Positions 1 through 11,955 of a stretch of DNA of 64,000 bases are shown piece by piece. This DNA is from Darksidea phi (taxonomy: Eukaryota > Ascomycota > Dothideomycetes > Pleosporales > Lentitheciaceae): positions 620,001 to 684,000 of the forward strand of contig JASJFT010000004.1 of the NCBI GenBank assembly GCA_030770425.1. The letters are read 5' to 3'. The notes under the pieces were generated by a model. That model saw nothing but the letters and a program-made list of their open reading frames with translations. It had not been told where the DNA came from and did not search any database. Made by a program: the position numbers and the translations under genes. Position 1 is the first letter of the stretch. Each line of letters opens with the position of its first letter.

Positions 1-1375
1 AAGGCCATAATGAGCTGAACGGTAATGAGATCAGTAATTATGCTTGCTTAGGGTGCCACAAAGGAATCGGACTATCTCGAGGAGCAAAACTGTCTTTGAA
101 GCGAGATTTATATAAAGCTCATATGAGGAAGAGCTAGAAAGAAGCAAACTTGTGGTTCCGGGATGAATGGAGACGGCGAGGATTAGCCTCCGAAGCACAT
201 CCGCGGGAGCAGTGTGTAAAACAAGCCACAACGCAAGCAAGGGCGCTATCAACCTCTCAAATACTAGCAGAGGATGCACCGTGAGTGGAGAAGGTGCAGA
301 CAGCCTGAAGAGAAGTGGGTTAGAAAATGAGCCCCTTGGCAAGCTGTCAAGTCGTCCCTGACAGGCTATGCGCAATAACCATGGTACAGCTGCATTCGAG
401 GTTACGGCGGAGATCACACTGTCTGGCAGCCCAAAGGGAACCTTGCGGAAAAAGGAATGGCGGATGGTGTAGCGAGTCAGGGGGGTCGGTGCGCCGCCAG
501 GGACCGGCTGACGATCTGGGCCAATTGAGGATTCGACCCGAGGGAGCTCAACCCCCGCAGAGGGTGCGCCACTAGCGAAACGGCTTTTGCTAGGGGTCCC
601 AGTATCAACTATCGGCCAGAACCTGGTCCCTACCCGCAGCGGCCTCACCACCTTCCCCTCTTTGGTTGTGTGTGATGAGAGGGATGAGGTGACCGGTAGT
701 TCGCTCTGCAGGTTCCCTAGCACTCCGTAGATCGTTTCGATGGGCTTACTTGTTTACCTTAGAGAGGCCGGGTGGTCTCAGACGAAGGCAAATGCGTCAC
801 TTTGTGATAATCCGCCTGACCTGGAAATCTGCACATGGCCGTATGTGTAGAGACATAGCGAGGTCCGGAACACAAGAAACTGGCTGGCTGGGACGTGGTG
901 GGACGTGGTACGAGGTGGGCGCTATCTCTCCGACAATGACTTGGTGCAGACCTCCACGTAGGGCACGTGTAGACTATAATTTCTGGCGACGTGGAGAGGG
1001 TCGCCAGGCTGAAGGGGGCGCTTGCTGGCCTTTCCTATCCCTGCACGATGATACAACAGCTGGCTCTGCGCTAGCTCGCCCGTGTCCTCGAGTTCGAAAT
1101 CATTTCCCTTTCACACAGACCAATAAAGCCACAAACGTTGTGTGCGACAGGTCTGCATCTCGTATGCTGCAAAAGGCTGTTGTGAAATGCCGCCTGTCCG
1201 ATCGCGACACATCATCTATCCAGCCGCCTGGTGCCTTTTTCCCTTGTATCTATCTAGTTGCAACTAGCGCCTGTTAATCTGTTTGATCTTCCGTCCCTTT
1301 GTTCGTTTCTGCGTTGCTGATCAGTAGTGGTGAATCTTCTACGGTCCTACGCTTGCGATCTTGCCGCCATCGACC
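1..1375. other. Left-edge region, no supported gene
   Basis: I recognise nothing here. A 230-codon open frame on the minus strand (31-723) and a 175-codon frame on the plus strand (750-1277) have no familiar motif, no clear splice structure and no homology I can name, so I do not call them genes. The right part is presumably the promoter and leader of the gene starting at 1376. Confidence 0.4.
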
Positions 1376-3379
1376 ATGTTTGCTGCGGATCTGTCATGGA
1401 CGGAGGGAGATGGTGCAGAGAAAGTTGGAGAACGGAAAGAGAGAATTGCGCGAGAGCGACCAACGCCCTCCGTGGCGCCTTCGGTCGTGAGCTCTAGAAG
1501 CTCGAGGGGTTCAGTGAGCTCTATCGCGGATGACCGGGAGATGTGGTGGACGTCCAGCCTGAGGAAAGCCAAAAGTCTCAAACCGAACAAGAAGGCTCGC
1601 CCATCAACTAGTCGAAGTACCGCGACACAAGCGACACAACATTCGAGGCACACATCCGTCTCTCTTCCCGAGGCCATCGAAACCGATGATTTTGCCTTGC
1701 ATCATAAGATACGCGACCCTTCATTGCAGCCCGCTTGGACGTACTCCTCCACAATTTCCTCTAGACTGCCTTCTGGGGCACCGCTAGACCCCCCTATGTA
1801 CGAGGTGCCGGAACTCGAGGGCGATTTCTCGTCGCGTTCCACCGGTTCTAGTGGTGGCTCGCGTTCCTCTCGTGAGTCGCACATGCTTTGCCGTTCTGCG
1901 CTGGATTACAGAAGCTAACAATCATACAGATGAACGACAGTGGAGCATGAAAGGTCTCGGCAAGGCCAAAATGATTGATGAGGTCCACGAAGTTCAGCAA
2001 CTTAGCCCCCGTTCTTTCGTCACCCGCACGACTAGTCGAAATGTTGAAGCCGCGCAGCCAGAGGAGGCAATTCCAGTGTTGCCGACGCCTAGTGGCAAGA
2101 AGAAGTAGGCTCTCTGAACCAACAAGTATACGCACGCATGGGCTAATAAAACACAAGGGGAGCTTATTCGGTGAAAATTGAAGGGGGTCTGGACATTGGC
2201 CGGTTGAAGTTGCAAGACGAGCCGGTGAGGGAGGGAGTCAAAACGATGCAGCCCACAGATCCGCGTCCGTCGTATGCAAGCGGCCTTACAGATTCGAATC
2301 TTGTCGCCTGGAGACCGCCTTCGTCGTGGGAGATTCATCTCACCGATGAACTTGGTCGAGAGAAGCAGCTTTCTCCGGTACCTGTTCTCGATGGCATTGC
2401 CGTCGCCCAGAGTAGTCTGCTCGAAATGACCCGCTTCCAGCGTTTCATCCGGAGAATGGAAAGTGCTGGTTCGCGTGTTATCTTGGATCGTCTCAAAGAA
2501 GAGTGGCACGACCCTGTCGAAGAAGAAGCGAATAATGAGTTGCAGCTCGAAAAGCAGCTCTGGGTATTGACAGCGTTTCAGTTGCAAAACCTCGGGAAAT
2601 TGAGAAGGGCTCCGAAGCCGCAGTGTAATACGGGCAAAATCTTGGAACTGTCTGGTAACCTCGGTGAGTTGTACCCTGCGTTGTGATCGCTGGTTTGGCT
2701 AATCGGAACGTTAGCTGAGGTATTTCAACTCTCCGCCATGCACTCTAGACATAAAGTGCACTACTTGACAACAGAACCTCAGCGACCCATGCCGCTACCG
2801 GGGAACGTGTCCTTTTTGACAGTGCCACAACCTGGCCTTGTTCCATATCCTTGGCCGAACTCCACTTTTTCTCATATTCGAGCGTCGACACTGCCATCTT
2901 TGGTCCCTTCTGCGAAACTGCCTGAACTGTTGCGCGAATGCTACCGGTTGCTTGCCCCAGGTGGACTGCTCGAAATCCGGATCATGGATGCTGCTCCCGT
3001 CCGAAAGACGGCAGGCCCCAAGATGAGAGCCTGGATCGAGGACCGATTGACATTGAATTTAGAGCGCCAGTTTCGCTGCTCGAAACCCTGTATGCTTTTT
3101 CCGGCCTGGGTAACAGATGCAGGCTTCGAGCTGCCGGCTCCCGCGGATGACACTCAAGTCATGAGACTACCATGCGCCTTCGACAATCGCGCCTCTGACA
3201 TAGACGCTGAGCTCAAGACCATTGTTGGACGCGCGCTCTGGAAAGACATCTGGGGTAGCTTCGTTCATGAAGATCCGGACGAGGCGGCGTGGTGGTGGGA
3301 GGATGAGGATGTGATGCGGGAGTGTCTCGAGCGCCAGACCGTGTTCGAATGTGGAGCGATTTACGCTTACAAGAGATGA
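1376..3379 (+). CDS. SAM-dependent methyltransferase-like protein
   Basis: Four exons fit in frame: 1376-1871, 1930-2104, 2158-2663 and 2715-3379, giving 613 residues. The first ATG is at 1376; an upstream in-frame TTG at 1361 is not needed. The N-terminal third is Ser/Arg-rich and looks disordered. The C-terminal half resembles class I methyltransferases: a degenerate motif I region (ILELSGNLAE), then a segment ending LLRECYRLLAPGGLLEIRI, the usual post-motif strand and turn of this fold. The glycine-rich SAM loop is poor, so activity is uncertain and it may be a non-catalytic relative. The substrate is unknown. The intron at 2105-2157 has a weak donor (GTAGGC) but removes an in-frame TAG and keeps the frame; the other splice sites are standard. 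Confidence 0.72.
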
Positions 3380-3907
3380 TTGATTTCCTTGTGTATGGAG
3401 TTGTTCGGATGCGAGGAAGCGTATTGACACGATGTGTGATGCGTTAATTGCAGTACCCCTCGCTTAGTGTTGGATCTTTTAGCCTCCTATGATACCACAA
3501 GCCGTATTTTTCGTATACAATAAAGTAGAGTCTTTTCCGTCTATGCATCTAAATAAAGTCGTCCACGATGAACGCACAATTTGCACGAGAAGTCTTCGGC
3601 TTCGACGAGCCGACACGTTCTAGTACACGCCCTCACGTGAACACCCGTCCCGCTCAACCCTGTGCAGTTGGCAGAAGAAGCCACCACCGTGTCCGTGCGA
3701 CACCTCCCGTTTCAGTGCCACCCGAAACGCCTCGCAACGCAGGTTCACTTAGCCCATCCCTTCATGTAGGTTGTCCCTCAGCTCGCCCTTTTACCCCAAA
3801 CCACACTACCTACGTTCACTCATCCCACGTCCACGTCTTCAACCACCGCTCAATTACTTTTCCGCAACCTCCACATCGCAGCGCAGCGCAGCTCAGCTTC
3901 TGACACT
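3380..3907. other. Intergenic, promoter of the thioredoxin-like gene
   Basis: C-rich, pyrimidine-rich sequence leading to the ATG at 3908. A 111-codon frame (3568-3903) is low-complexity and not convincing as protein. Confidence 0.4.
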
Positions 3908-4778
3908 ATGTTCAGCAAACTCGGCACGAAAATTGCACTGCACAAAGCGGGCCTCGGGAACGTATCGCTCCCCTCGTGGCCAGCCAATGATACCAAATCC
4001 AACAGCGCAAGGGGTGGAGAGGGTGCGGAAGGAACAGGTGGTGGATACGAACTGTCAAACCCCTTCGCGAACGTGCAATGGAGTAAAGCCTTCTCGTCAT
4101 GGCAGACACCCCCTCCACCACCAAATCCCGTCGCCGACCCGCCAGCGGTAGGCGGACGGGCGCCGAGCAATGTCAAGCTCAAATTTCCGGCTATAGATGG
4201 GCGACCGTGTGTTGTGCTTTTTCTAAGGTATTGCGGGTGTCCTTGTAAGTTATCCCCGTAGGCTCACCCCGGTTACCCAGCTAGTCTAGATCTATGCCAT
4301 GAAAGGCGAGATGAATTGAAACTAACAGTAGACCCCAGTCACCCAAAAACTCTTCCTTTCCATGCGCACCCTAGCGAATCGCCATACGGGTATCCACTTC
4401 ATAGCAATCTCCCACTGTACACCCGATGCAACAAACGCCTGGACAAAAGCTCTCGGCGGCGCCTGGAACATCGATGTCGTCGTCGACCAAAGCCGTGAAC
4501 TATACGCCGCATGGGGCCTCGACATCTCCAACTGGGGCCACTTACTACATCCACGTAACGGATATAATCAATACATGCTAGGCAAGAATGAGGGCGTATG
4601 GGGACAGAAGGTAGGCGAGGGAGGCTGCAGGTGGCAGACGGGCGGAGCTTTTGCGGTGGATGCGAGGGGTACAGTGGTGTGGGGTGGACCGATGGCGAGT
4701 GTCGATGAGCAGGTTGTTTTTGAGGATGGAATTAAAGCTCTAGGATTTGGGGCTGGGCGCACGCCCGGGGTATTTTAG
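3908..4778 (+). CDS. Thioredoxin-fold AhpC/TSA-like protein
   Basis: Two exons, 3908-4244 and 4339-4778, give 258 residues. The intron splits the codon right after a CGCP motif (RYCGCP then FTQKLF), placing a Cys-x-Cys pair at the N-terminus of a helix, as in peroxiredoxin-like and AhpC/TSA-family proteins. The first 90 residues are low-complexity (Gly and Pro runs). Downstream segments such as FIAISHCTPDATNAW, DVVVDQSRELYAAWGL and GGAFAVDARGTVVW follow the strand-helix order of the peroxiredoxin core. A thiol oxidoreductase role is inferred; the CxC rather than CxxC or the peroxiredoxin PxxxT/SxxC site makes the precise reaction uncertain. No targeting signal is evident. Confidence 0.75.
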
Positions 4779-5473
4779 AGGGGATCTGAACGCACGAATG
4801 GCGTATTGACTTTTAAACTTTCCAGGCCCGATTCTGTGTCCCTGACTGGGTTGATGATATACGTCACGCCATAGCGGCCGTGTTTGGGGGAGGCATTTCG
4901 ACTTGCTTGCCACGTGGTTAAGCCATCGTATTTGACGGGTCATGATAGCAATAACAAACCATGGCTTATCTGCAAGGCGACGCGAACATGTCGCCGCCAC
5001 ATCACGTTGGACCACGTAGGCTGGAAGAAGCAAAATCTTCCGTGGGCGGACTTAGACCTGTGATAGGCTTTTATCTGCGGAAGATTATTTCATGACTAAA
5101 CACTCCCTCGGAGATCATCTACCAGGGCTTTTAGGTGGTAGAGTATGGTTCGGTGGCCGAGCTCACGGAAGCGTAAATGGCGCAACCTGCTCATGGGTAG
5201 ACGCATCTTTCGTTTATCTATTAGTCTGATGGACGGGATCGTTAAGCTGAAGGTGGATAAGCCACCTAGAGATGGAAGGCCTAGAACTGTGAAGCGTTTG
5301 GTGCTATGTGTTCCCGGATGAGGTGATTAGGCAAAGTCGAAAATAGTTCGTTGAGAGAACAGCTTTCATTTTACTACTCGGGGTATATCGAAGTCCCTAA
5401 TTTTAGCCCAGTTTAAGCTGCCATGCTCACCTGGCTTTAGGGCCCTCGGCAGCTGTCCTTCCAGATTCCGCAT
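4779..5473. other. Intergenic between convergent genes
   Basis: No gene seen. It lies between the 3' ends of the thioredoxin-like gene (plus) and the TLC-domain gene (minus). Confidence 0.5.
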
Positions 5474-6480
5474 TTACAGGTTCTTCTTGAAATTTCCACT
5501 TGCCCGTGCCCCCGGTGATGCGACGAATCTCTTCCTCACCGCGTTGACCATCTGACTGAACCAGTAAAAGTTCAACAGACTCAATGCCGTATTCCCCACC
5601 AAGTAAATGGTGACCAACCACAACGGCAGCTCACCCACTTCACAGCTGTCTAATCTTCCAACTCCTGCACCACTGACATTGCCCACGCATTTGCCGTCGT
5701 CAAGGATAGAGCCTGCTGGATTTGCAGAAGACATTGTCAGCGCGGCGTAGATATCCGAGTAGATAAGGTATGACTGATATGTTCCCCAGACGATGCGGCA
5801 ACCGAAGAAACTGACAAGCAGGGCAATGCCATTGTAGAGTTGAATCTTGGAGCCAGTGAGGTTGAGCTTGTCGCAGAACCAGTGGACGTTGAGAAAGGGA
5901 GTGGAGAGTTCATAAAGAACGAAGAAAAGACCATAGTAGTTTCCGAACGGCCTCTGCTCGCCGTTAGCTGCGTATCGTTTTACTATCGGGTTTGTATACG
6001 TACAAATCCAATGCAAGTCACTACCAAGGCGCCCATGGCATGCAAGAGAGCACTGACACCTGATATAGCAATGTATTGCGATGAGATTTGGAGATCCCAG
6101 AGAAAGTACCCAGCCGCGAAACCCTGGACCATACCAGTAGCTGGTGTATAACCCCACAATCGCCCCTTCCAATCCATCTCTTTTCGCTTCTGGTCCGTAA
6201 AGATTACGTACAGTGCCGCGCCATTAATGAATAATGCCTGGATCATCGAGACCCAGTGTATATTCCAGTTCAACTGCGTGCGCTTATTGAACCCGTTGTA
6301 AATCTTCGGTATCAACATGCGTGACAAGGTTGGAGAAAGGTAGTAAAATATAAAGTGATACCAGACGAACCCCAGAATGATCTCGTGCGCATGCCATGGC
6401 AGTGTGTTCAGCAACAACTTGTCAGCCAGCGGTTTTGTGAGTTCGACGAAGTACCGCGGCGCGACGATGGGATCCCGCAT
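5474..6480 (-). CDS. TLC-domain multi-pass membrane protein
   Basis: Two exons on the minus strand, 6480-6004 and 5953-5474, give 318 residues. The 50-bp intron has GTACGT, a perfect CTAAC branch site and CAG. I chose the ATG at 6480 because MRDP followed by a charged loop and LPWHAHEIILG is the usual start of fungal TLC (TRAM-LAG1-CLN8) proteins. An ATG 75 bp upstream (6555) would add a hydrophobic stretch. Several hydrophobic helices follow, and the exon junction restores RPFGNYYGLFFVLYELSTPF, the conserved TLC segment. These proteins sit in the ER or related membranes and are linked to lipid sensing or sphingolipid metabolism. It lacks the ceramide synthase Lag1 motif as far as I can see, so I do not call it a ceramide synthase. 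It is divergent from the splicing-factor gene at 7420. Confidence 0.85.
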
Positions 6481-7419
6481 CTTGATCCTAAAAGAATATG
6501 AGGTTGAGAAGAGAAGGAGGGAAAAGAAGGATAAGTAGGTAGCATTATTGTGCACATGCAGGAGGTGCTCGTAAGACGTCGAGTCGTGTGTTTGTTAGAG
6601 ATGTGCTCGGGAAACAGCGATGGCGTCAGACCCTGGACATTCTGGTCGGTGGGGTAGTTGACCCATGCACGTGGCTTTCTCGCCATCGAAGCCCAACATC
6701 AATTGATCTAAGCAGACCTCATCTCATCTCTTCCATCACCGTTGCACCTCTCGACAACCCTCCCATCAACGAAATACCACTGACCTCTTTCGGCCGCAAC
6801 TCCTCGATGTATAGCGACGCTCAGTGTAGGTTCCTCTGCGCCCTCGTCGGGTCCGCGTCGCTGCAACGAAGCATGCACCCATCAGTTGACTAACGACCGA
6901 GGGCACGCCATGTAGCCATCCCCTCTTGAGCGAATCACTTTTCGTACGTCTCGCCGGACAACCTTCCACTCACTAGCACAACTTGCTTATTGCTCCAGGT
7001 CGTCGTTTGAGTGCGCGGCGGCTTCGGAAAAACGTTCGACATCCGCGACAGGCACCAACTCACGTGATTACGCCACCGCCCGGGCGCCGCCATTCCGTCG
7101 TTGGCTCGTGCGTATATTTTGGGCGTGAAGGACCTCGAAAGCTTCACTTGCGACCACCCCACCACTGCGCAACAAACATTGCCCGCGCCTCAATTTCTTC
7201 ACAGGCTGCTCCAGCTACCTTCTGAAAACGACACGAAGTCCTTTCCCCGCTGCGCAATCTCAGCCCACACACTCGAGTAGGCTGCGACGAGTGGAGTGAG
7301 GTCTACACTGGGCGTTGAAGAAGGTTACAGGATCGCAGAACCGCCTAGTGGCATCTTGCTTGCAGATTGTACTAGTTGGTCAGAGCATCCCACTAACGTC
7401 ACTTTGCTTGTAGGATAGA
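6481..7419. other. Shared upstream region with a likely leader intron
   Basis: Divergent promoter region between the TLC gene and the Tat-SF1-like gene. A CTAAC branch site near 7392 and a TTGTAG acceptor ending at 7413, just 6 bases before the ATG at 7420, point to an intron in the 5' leader of the plus-strand gene. Its donor could not be fixed. Confidence 0.5.
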
Positions 7420-8483
7420 ATGTCGGACTTCGGGGATCTGGATGAGTTTGAGATCTCCATGGGCCTGCGAGGCCCAGCGGGCGGCGGTGGTACTTCCAAT
7501 ACAACGGTCGTCGAGACGCCGCAGAAGCGCAAGAACCCGCCGACGTCTGGAAATGTAAGTTCTGTCCGCGTCCCGATTTTGGCTGTTCACAACTAATCCG
7601 ACTCGCAGGCCAAGCCGAAGAAGCAGCCGAAACTTCAGGAGAATCGTGCCGTCTACGTCACCAATATTCCCCGTGATGCCACCGCCAAGGAGATCGATGA
7701 GGTCTTCAAGAGGTACGGTATAATCGATCAGGGCGTCGACGGCAAACCCCGCATCAAGATGTACACGGACGATAAGGGCGACTTCAATGGCGAGGCTCTT
7801 ATTGTCTATTTCAAGAAGGACTCCGTCGATCTTGCTATCCGTATGCAGGACGACTTCGAGTTTCGACTCGGTGATCGCTCGAACGGCACCTTGACAGTCG
7901 AAGCAGCCGATATGTCCTTCAAGAAGTATACTGACAAAGAGGTGATCGCGACCAAGATAGAGCGCAAGGACAGGAAGACTGCAGAGAACAATCATGCCGA
8001 GCTCAGTCGGTGAGTACTGTATCCTTGCACCCGTTGTTTCTCATTCTAATCGTGTGTAGACGGCTCGCCGACTGGTCCGACAATGAGGAGCAGGTCAAAG
8101 AAGCGTACGCCCCAAAGAAGAACAAATGGGCCAAGGTCGCGATCATCAAGCACGTGTTTCAGCTGCACCACCTCGAGGAGGACGCCGGTGCACTGCTGGA
8201 GATCAAGAACGACATGCGTGAGGCAGGAGAAGAGTACGGCGAGGTCACCAATGTCACCCTCTACGACCAGGAGCCCGAGGGTATCGTCACTGTCCGCTTC
8301 AAAGACTTCGAAGGCGCCGAAGCCTTCCAGAAGTCTAAATACAATGGGAAGTGGTACAATGGTGACACTCTCCAGATCACCATTGCCGAGGATCGTCCCA
8401 AGTTCAAGAAGACCAAGGGCAACCCGGCCAAGAATGACCATCAGAGCATGGAGGCATACATGAACGATGACTCTGACGATTAA
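7420..8483 (+). CDS. CUS2: Tat-SF1/Cus2-type RNA-binding splicing factor
   Basis: Three exons, 7420-7554, 7609-8009 and 8060-8483, give 319 residues. A short acidic and Lys-rich N-terminus is followed by an RRM (RAVYVTNIPRDATAKEI as RNP2, with GEALIVYFKKDSVDLAI in the RNP1 position), a linker with ADWSDNEEQ, and a second RRM-like domain of the UHM type (GEVTNVTLYDQEPEGIVTVRFKDFEGA). This two-RRM order and length match Tat-SF1/Cus2, which associates with U2 snRNP and SF3b and assists prespliceosome assembly in the nucleus. The C-terminus ends in a short acidic tail. Splice sites are GTAAGT and GTGAGT with good acceptors. The family assignment is strong; the yeast symbol is by analogy. Confidence 0.88.
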
Positions 8484-9325
8484 CATCTGAGCGGTCGCAC
8501 GACTATCCGCTCTGCTGAAGATCGGGCATGGACGAAGTATCAGGGATAAAGGAGTTGTTCACGGAAACGACCATTTAGTGTCGTAGCGGGATTATGGTGT
8601 TTTGATACCCTTTTCAGATTCTACATGAGAACTGATCATGCTCTGACAAAGAGAGCTCTCTTCACGCCTGTCTATGACCCTGAATACCTTGGTGATGTGA
8701 TCTGTCTCTGAATTATGATGGTCATGGACAAGATTACCAGCTGTTTTCCGAGCTTAGTGCTTCCGCACGATTGACTATACCCAAACGCATTTTGATTTGA
8801 CCCACTGCTCCCTATACTCTCAATGATGACGCCACATTCCAAAGGAAGTGCGAAGGCACAGTGCGTAGGCCTAAATTTTATGGACATCGAAACATCACAT
8901 AGAGCGATAGAGACACAGTGCAGCGTAGAAGTTGTGCATCTCTACTCGACGGCATACCAGATATATGTACATTATGAACAAAAGTGCCTCGCCGTTGCCG
9001 TGCTATGCCATGGGTGTGTGCGAGTGTGTACTAGCAATCACCAATACTCAGGACACCATCGTCGACGTTTGGATTCCGGCGTCGCTTGGTCTGCGGACAA
9101 CTAGCGGAGATAGAAACGTGTCTTGATGCTTATCGGTTGGTTTTGAGATACGTCCGTAGATGTAGTGAGCAGTGTACCCTGCTTGTCGCCCTCACGTCGC
9201 GTAATGATGGCTTTTCTGGTCTCATACATGACCTTTGCAACACGGAGTATTATGATATAGTAGTCGAGAAAGCCATTCTTGAATCCGCAGCGCTTCAATA
9301 TCCCTCAGAGCACATTCCGTCGCAC
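8484..9325. other. Intergenic between convergent genes
   Basis: No gene seen; presumably the 3' UTRs of CUS2 (plus) and PEX20 (minus). Confidence 0.5.
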
Positions 9326-11289
9326 TCATCGATGATGGAAGACTTCTTCAATAGGCGGACTCAATCCATTCCGCGCAAGCCCATGGACACCTTCTCGACC
9401 GAGGTCTAAATCCTGCTCCGACAAGGGAATACGCTCGTCAAGGTTCTCGCCCGTGATAGGCGACATGAGCACACGGTCTTCACTTATGGTATGCGGCGTG
9501 GACGTTATAGTAGCTGAATTGACCTGATATCTCGTCAGTGGCGTGTTCCTTGGAAGACTGACGCGAAAGAGGGGCGTACTCGTCGTGGGCCTCCTCTGAG
9601 AAAACGGGCATGGAGAAATCCGTGTCAGCGTGGTCGAGAATCTTGGGGTCGATGCCCGGGATAGCCGACGACGCTCCCAGTTGCTGTTGCGTTGATGAGG
9701 GTGGTGGTTGCTGCAGTGGTAATTGTTGTTGTGAAGGTGTAGAAGAAGACTGAGCACTAACTTCGACCATCTTGTCACCCTCGACTTTGACTTCCCTGTC
9801 GCGCAGCTTCCGCATAAGTTCGAGGAACTGACTGTTTTGGAACTTCTCGCTTGTGTTGTCGGCGACTCGTTCCAACAGTCGACCCGCTGTATTTGCCATC
9901 TCATCGTCGTCATTCTGGAGCGGTTGTTCCTCTTTCTGCTCTTGCTCGGGTTGTCGCTGGTGTTGCTGTTGTACATCTTCTAGCACAGGACCTCTTGTGT
10001 AGCCCGCAGCCTGTGGCTCCTCCCAGGTATGTTTATGATTAAGGGGCATCGTTCGTAAAGAGAGAAGCGGATATGTCGACATAAGCCTTTCGTTGATAGC
10101 TCTAATCAGAGTTTCGACACGTGTTTTTACTTCCTGAGGAGCCCAGCTGTTAAGCGTGTTTTGCAGCGTCTCAACGATCCATCGAGCTTCGCTTGCATCT
10201 GCAACTAATTTGTTGCTTTGCTCCATATTCTCTAGATCGGTGAGATGACGCTCAGCGAAAAATGCATTCTCAATGTCAAGCGCACTCCGTAACTTGAGGG
10301 CAACATTTACGGCTAGAAAAAAGCAGTTAGCTATCAAACACTATGCATGGGGAACAACTCACCTGGCCGCTGCCCGCGTAAGCTGTCCTTGTTTAGCTCC
10401 TCTCCCGTGGCTTCGAAATCCCTTGTGCTCCCATTTATTTCTTCTTCGCGTCTCTCTTGTTCAGGCCGCACCGATTTCATTTGGGCTTCTTCGGTTGCTA
10501 AAGGTCTATCCTGCATCTGCTTTTGTTCATCACTTGTAATACCCTGCTTCGTTGGTACCTCATTCTTCGTTTGCTCTTGTTGCAAAGTCGTCTCGTCAAC
10601 CATATCCCGGTCCATCTGCGCAAAAGCTTGCTCAAAAGCAGCTTCGTCGAGTTGCGGTACCGACTCTTGTGCTCGTTGTTTGCCTTGCGTCACCTCCGAC
10701 ACCATTCCTCCATTCATACCACCAAAGCCCATGGGTTGTTGGAAGGCCGACCCTCCAAATCTACCCATACCATATCCCAACATGCCCCCAAGGCCGTTCT
10801 GTTGCAGGTAAGTGGGCTTGTGTACCACGGGCGCTTGTTGTTTCATGAAATCCTGGTGCCATGATGCTGCTGCTGGCGGAGCACGATGTTGCTGTAGCGC
10901 CGGCACATGCTCATTTGTAACGTTTAGTCGTTGGAAATCAGACGCCCAGTCCGGTGCACCAGGAGCTTGTGTAAATTGTGAAGGAGGCTGCGGCGCGCGA
11001 GCGAGGTGTAGAGGTAGGTGGTGGAAGTCAGGCTGTACCTGCGGCGGGCCTGCATGACCGGCCTGAAAAGCTTCGAATTCTGAATCTATAGCACCGGAAT
11101 TTATTCCATTAGAAGATCTAAAGCTCTATAAAACAATCAGGCCTCATAGTTGTACATTTGGATGAGCACACTGACCTGCGACGGCGAATGCTTCCCCACT
11201 AGGCGATCTTGCTGCAACGTCCGATCTACAGACGAATGTTTCTGAAAGTTCTGAAGGGCATTCGAAGGCCCGCAAAGCGCGTCTGCCAT
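9326..11289 (-). CDS. PEX20: Peroxin 20, PTS2 import co-receptor
   Basis: Four exons on the minus strand, 11289-11176, 11125-10363, 10312-9524 and 9477-9326, give 605 residues. The first exon encodes MADALCGPSNALQNFQKH, the hallmark Pex20/Pex5 N-terminus with the conserved cysteine (Cys6) that is mono-ubiquitinated for receptor recycling. Two WxxxF motifs follow (WASDF, WHQDF), which bind Pex13/Pex14. The C-terminal part holds FLELMRKLRDREVKVEGDKM, the Pex7-binding region of fungal Pex20, and there are no TPR repeats, which rules out Pex5. Pex20 works with Pex7 to carry PTS2 cargo such as thiolase into peroxisomes. The last intron (9478-9523) has a weak GTCAAT donor; a GTCAGT donor slightly upstream is an alternative, so the last 50 residues are the least certain. 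Confidence 0.9.
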
Positions 11290-11955
11290 CTTGAATCAAA
11301 GGAGGATAAATCTCAGGACATGCTATGCGGTAGAATCAAGCGTGGTGGTCCGAAAAGCATGTCCCGCCGCCTTGTGAAATCAAATGCCGAGGCACGCGGA
11401 TGGCCCTGACGCGATCGCTTTAGTCAAGCACGTGCATCCGGCTTTCGGCGAGTCGAGAGAATGTATGCATGAAGGCGCAGAGTATGTCGTCCAACATCAG
11501 AGCTGGGACTCTTACTGCAGGTAGGCACAAGGCGATATGAAAGTGGCGGGATTTGTAAGGGTAGCACAGGACCGGTGAATGGAATCTCGCTTGCTTGTGC
11601 AGCTGCTGAACAACCAAGAGAAGGCGCACTGCAATAGCTTCAGCTCCGCGATACGTGAGCATGGAGCACAGAAGGGCATAGCAATATTGAGCCGGGGACA
11701 TAGGCGGTTATGTAAATGTGCTGTTAGTGTAGCTGCATAAATTGGAATACTGCTGCTATCCATAGCCAACGCCGCCGAAAAGTCGAGAAGCCCATTGCTT
11801 CGTACCGTGAAAATGGAAGAGTTTAGGGATATATGCGAAAAGAGAAAATTAAATTTGAGTGAGGTCGATCGACCACTTAACATTGACATGGAAAAACAAG
11901 CAAAGAAGACCCAGAGCACGTATCCAACCTCATTCGAGGAAGAACCACCGCATCT
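11290..11955. other. Intergenic, PEX20 promoter
   Basis: Upstream of PEX20 and downstream of the next minus-strand gene. Open frames here (for example 11512-11919 minus) have no recognisable features. Confidence 0.45.

Noticed and set aside
31..723. 230-codon open frame on the minus strand
   Set aside because: No motif, no family, no splice support; GC-rich DNA gives such frames by chance.
9326..11289. Pex5 rather than Pex20
   Set aside because: There are no C-terminal TPR repeats, and the Pex7-binding segment is present.
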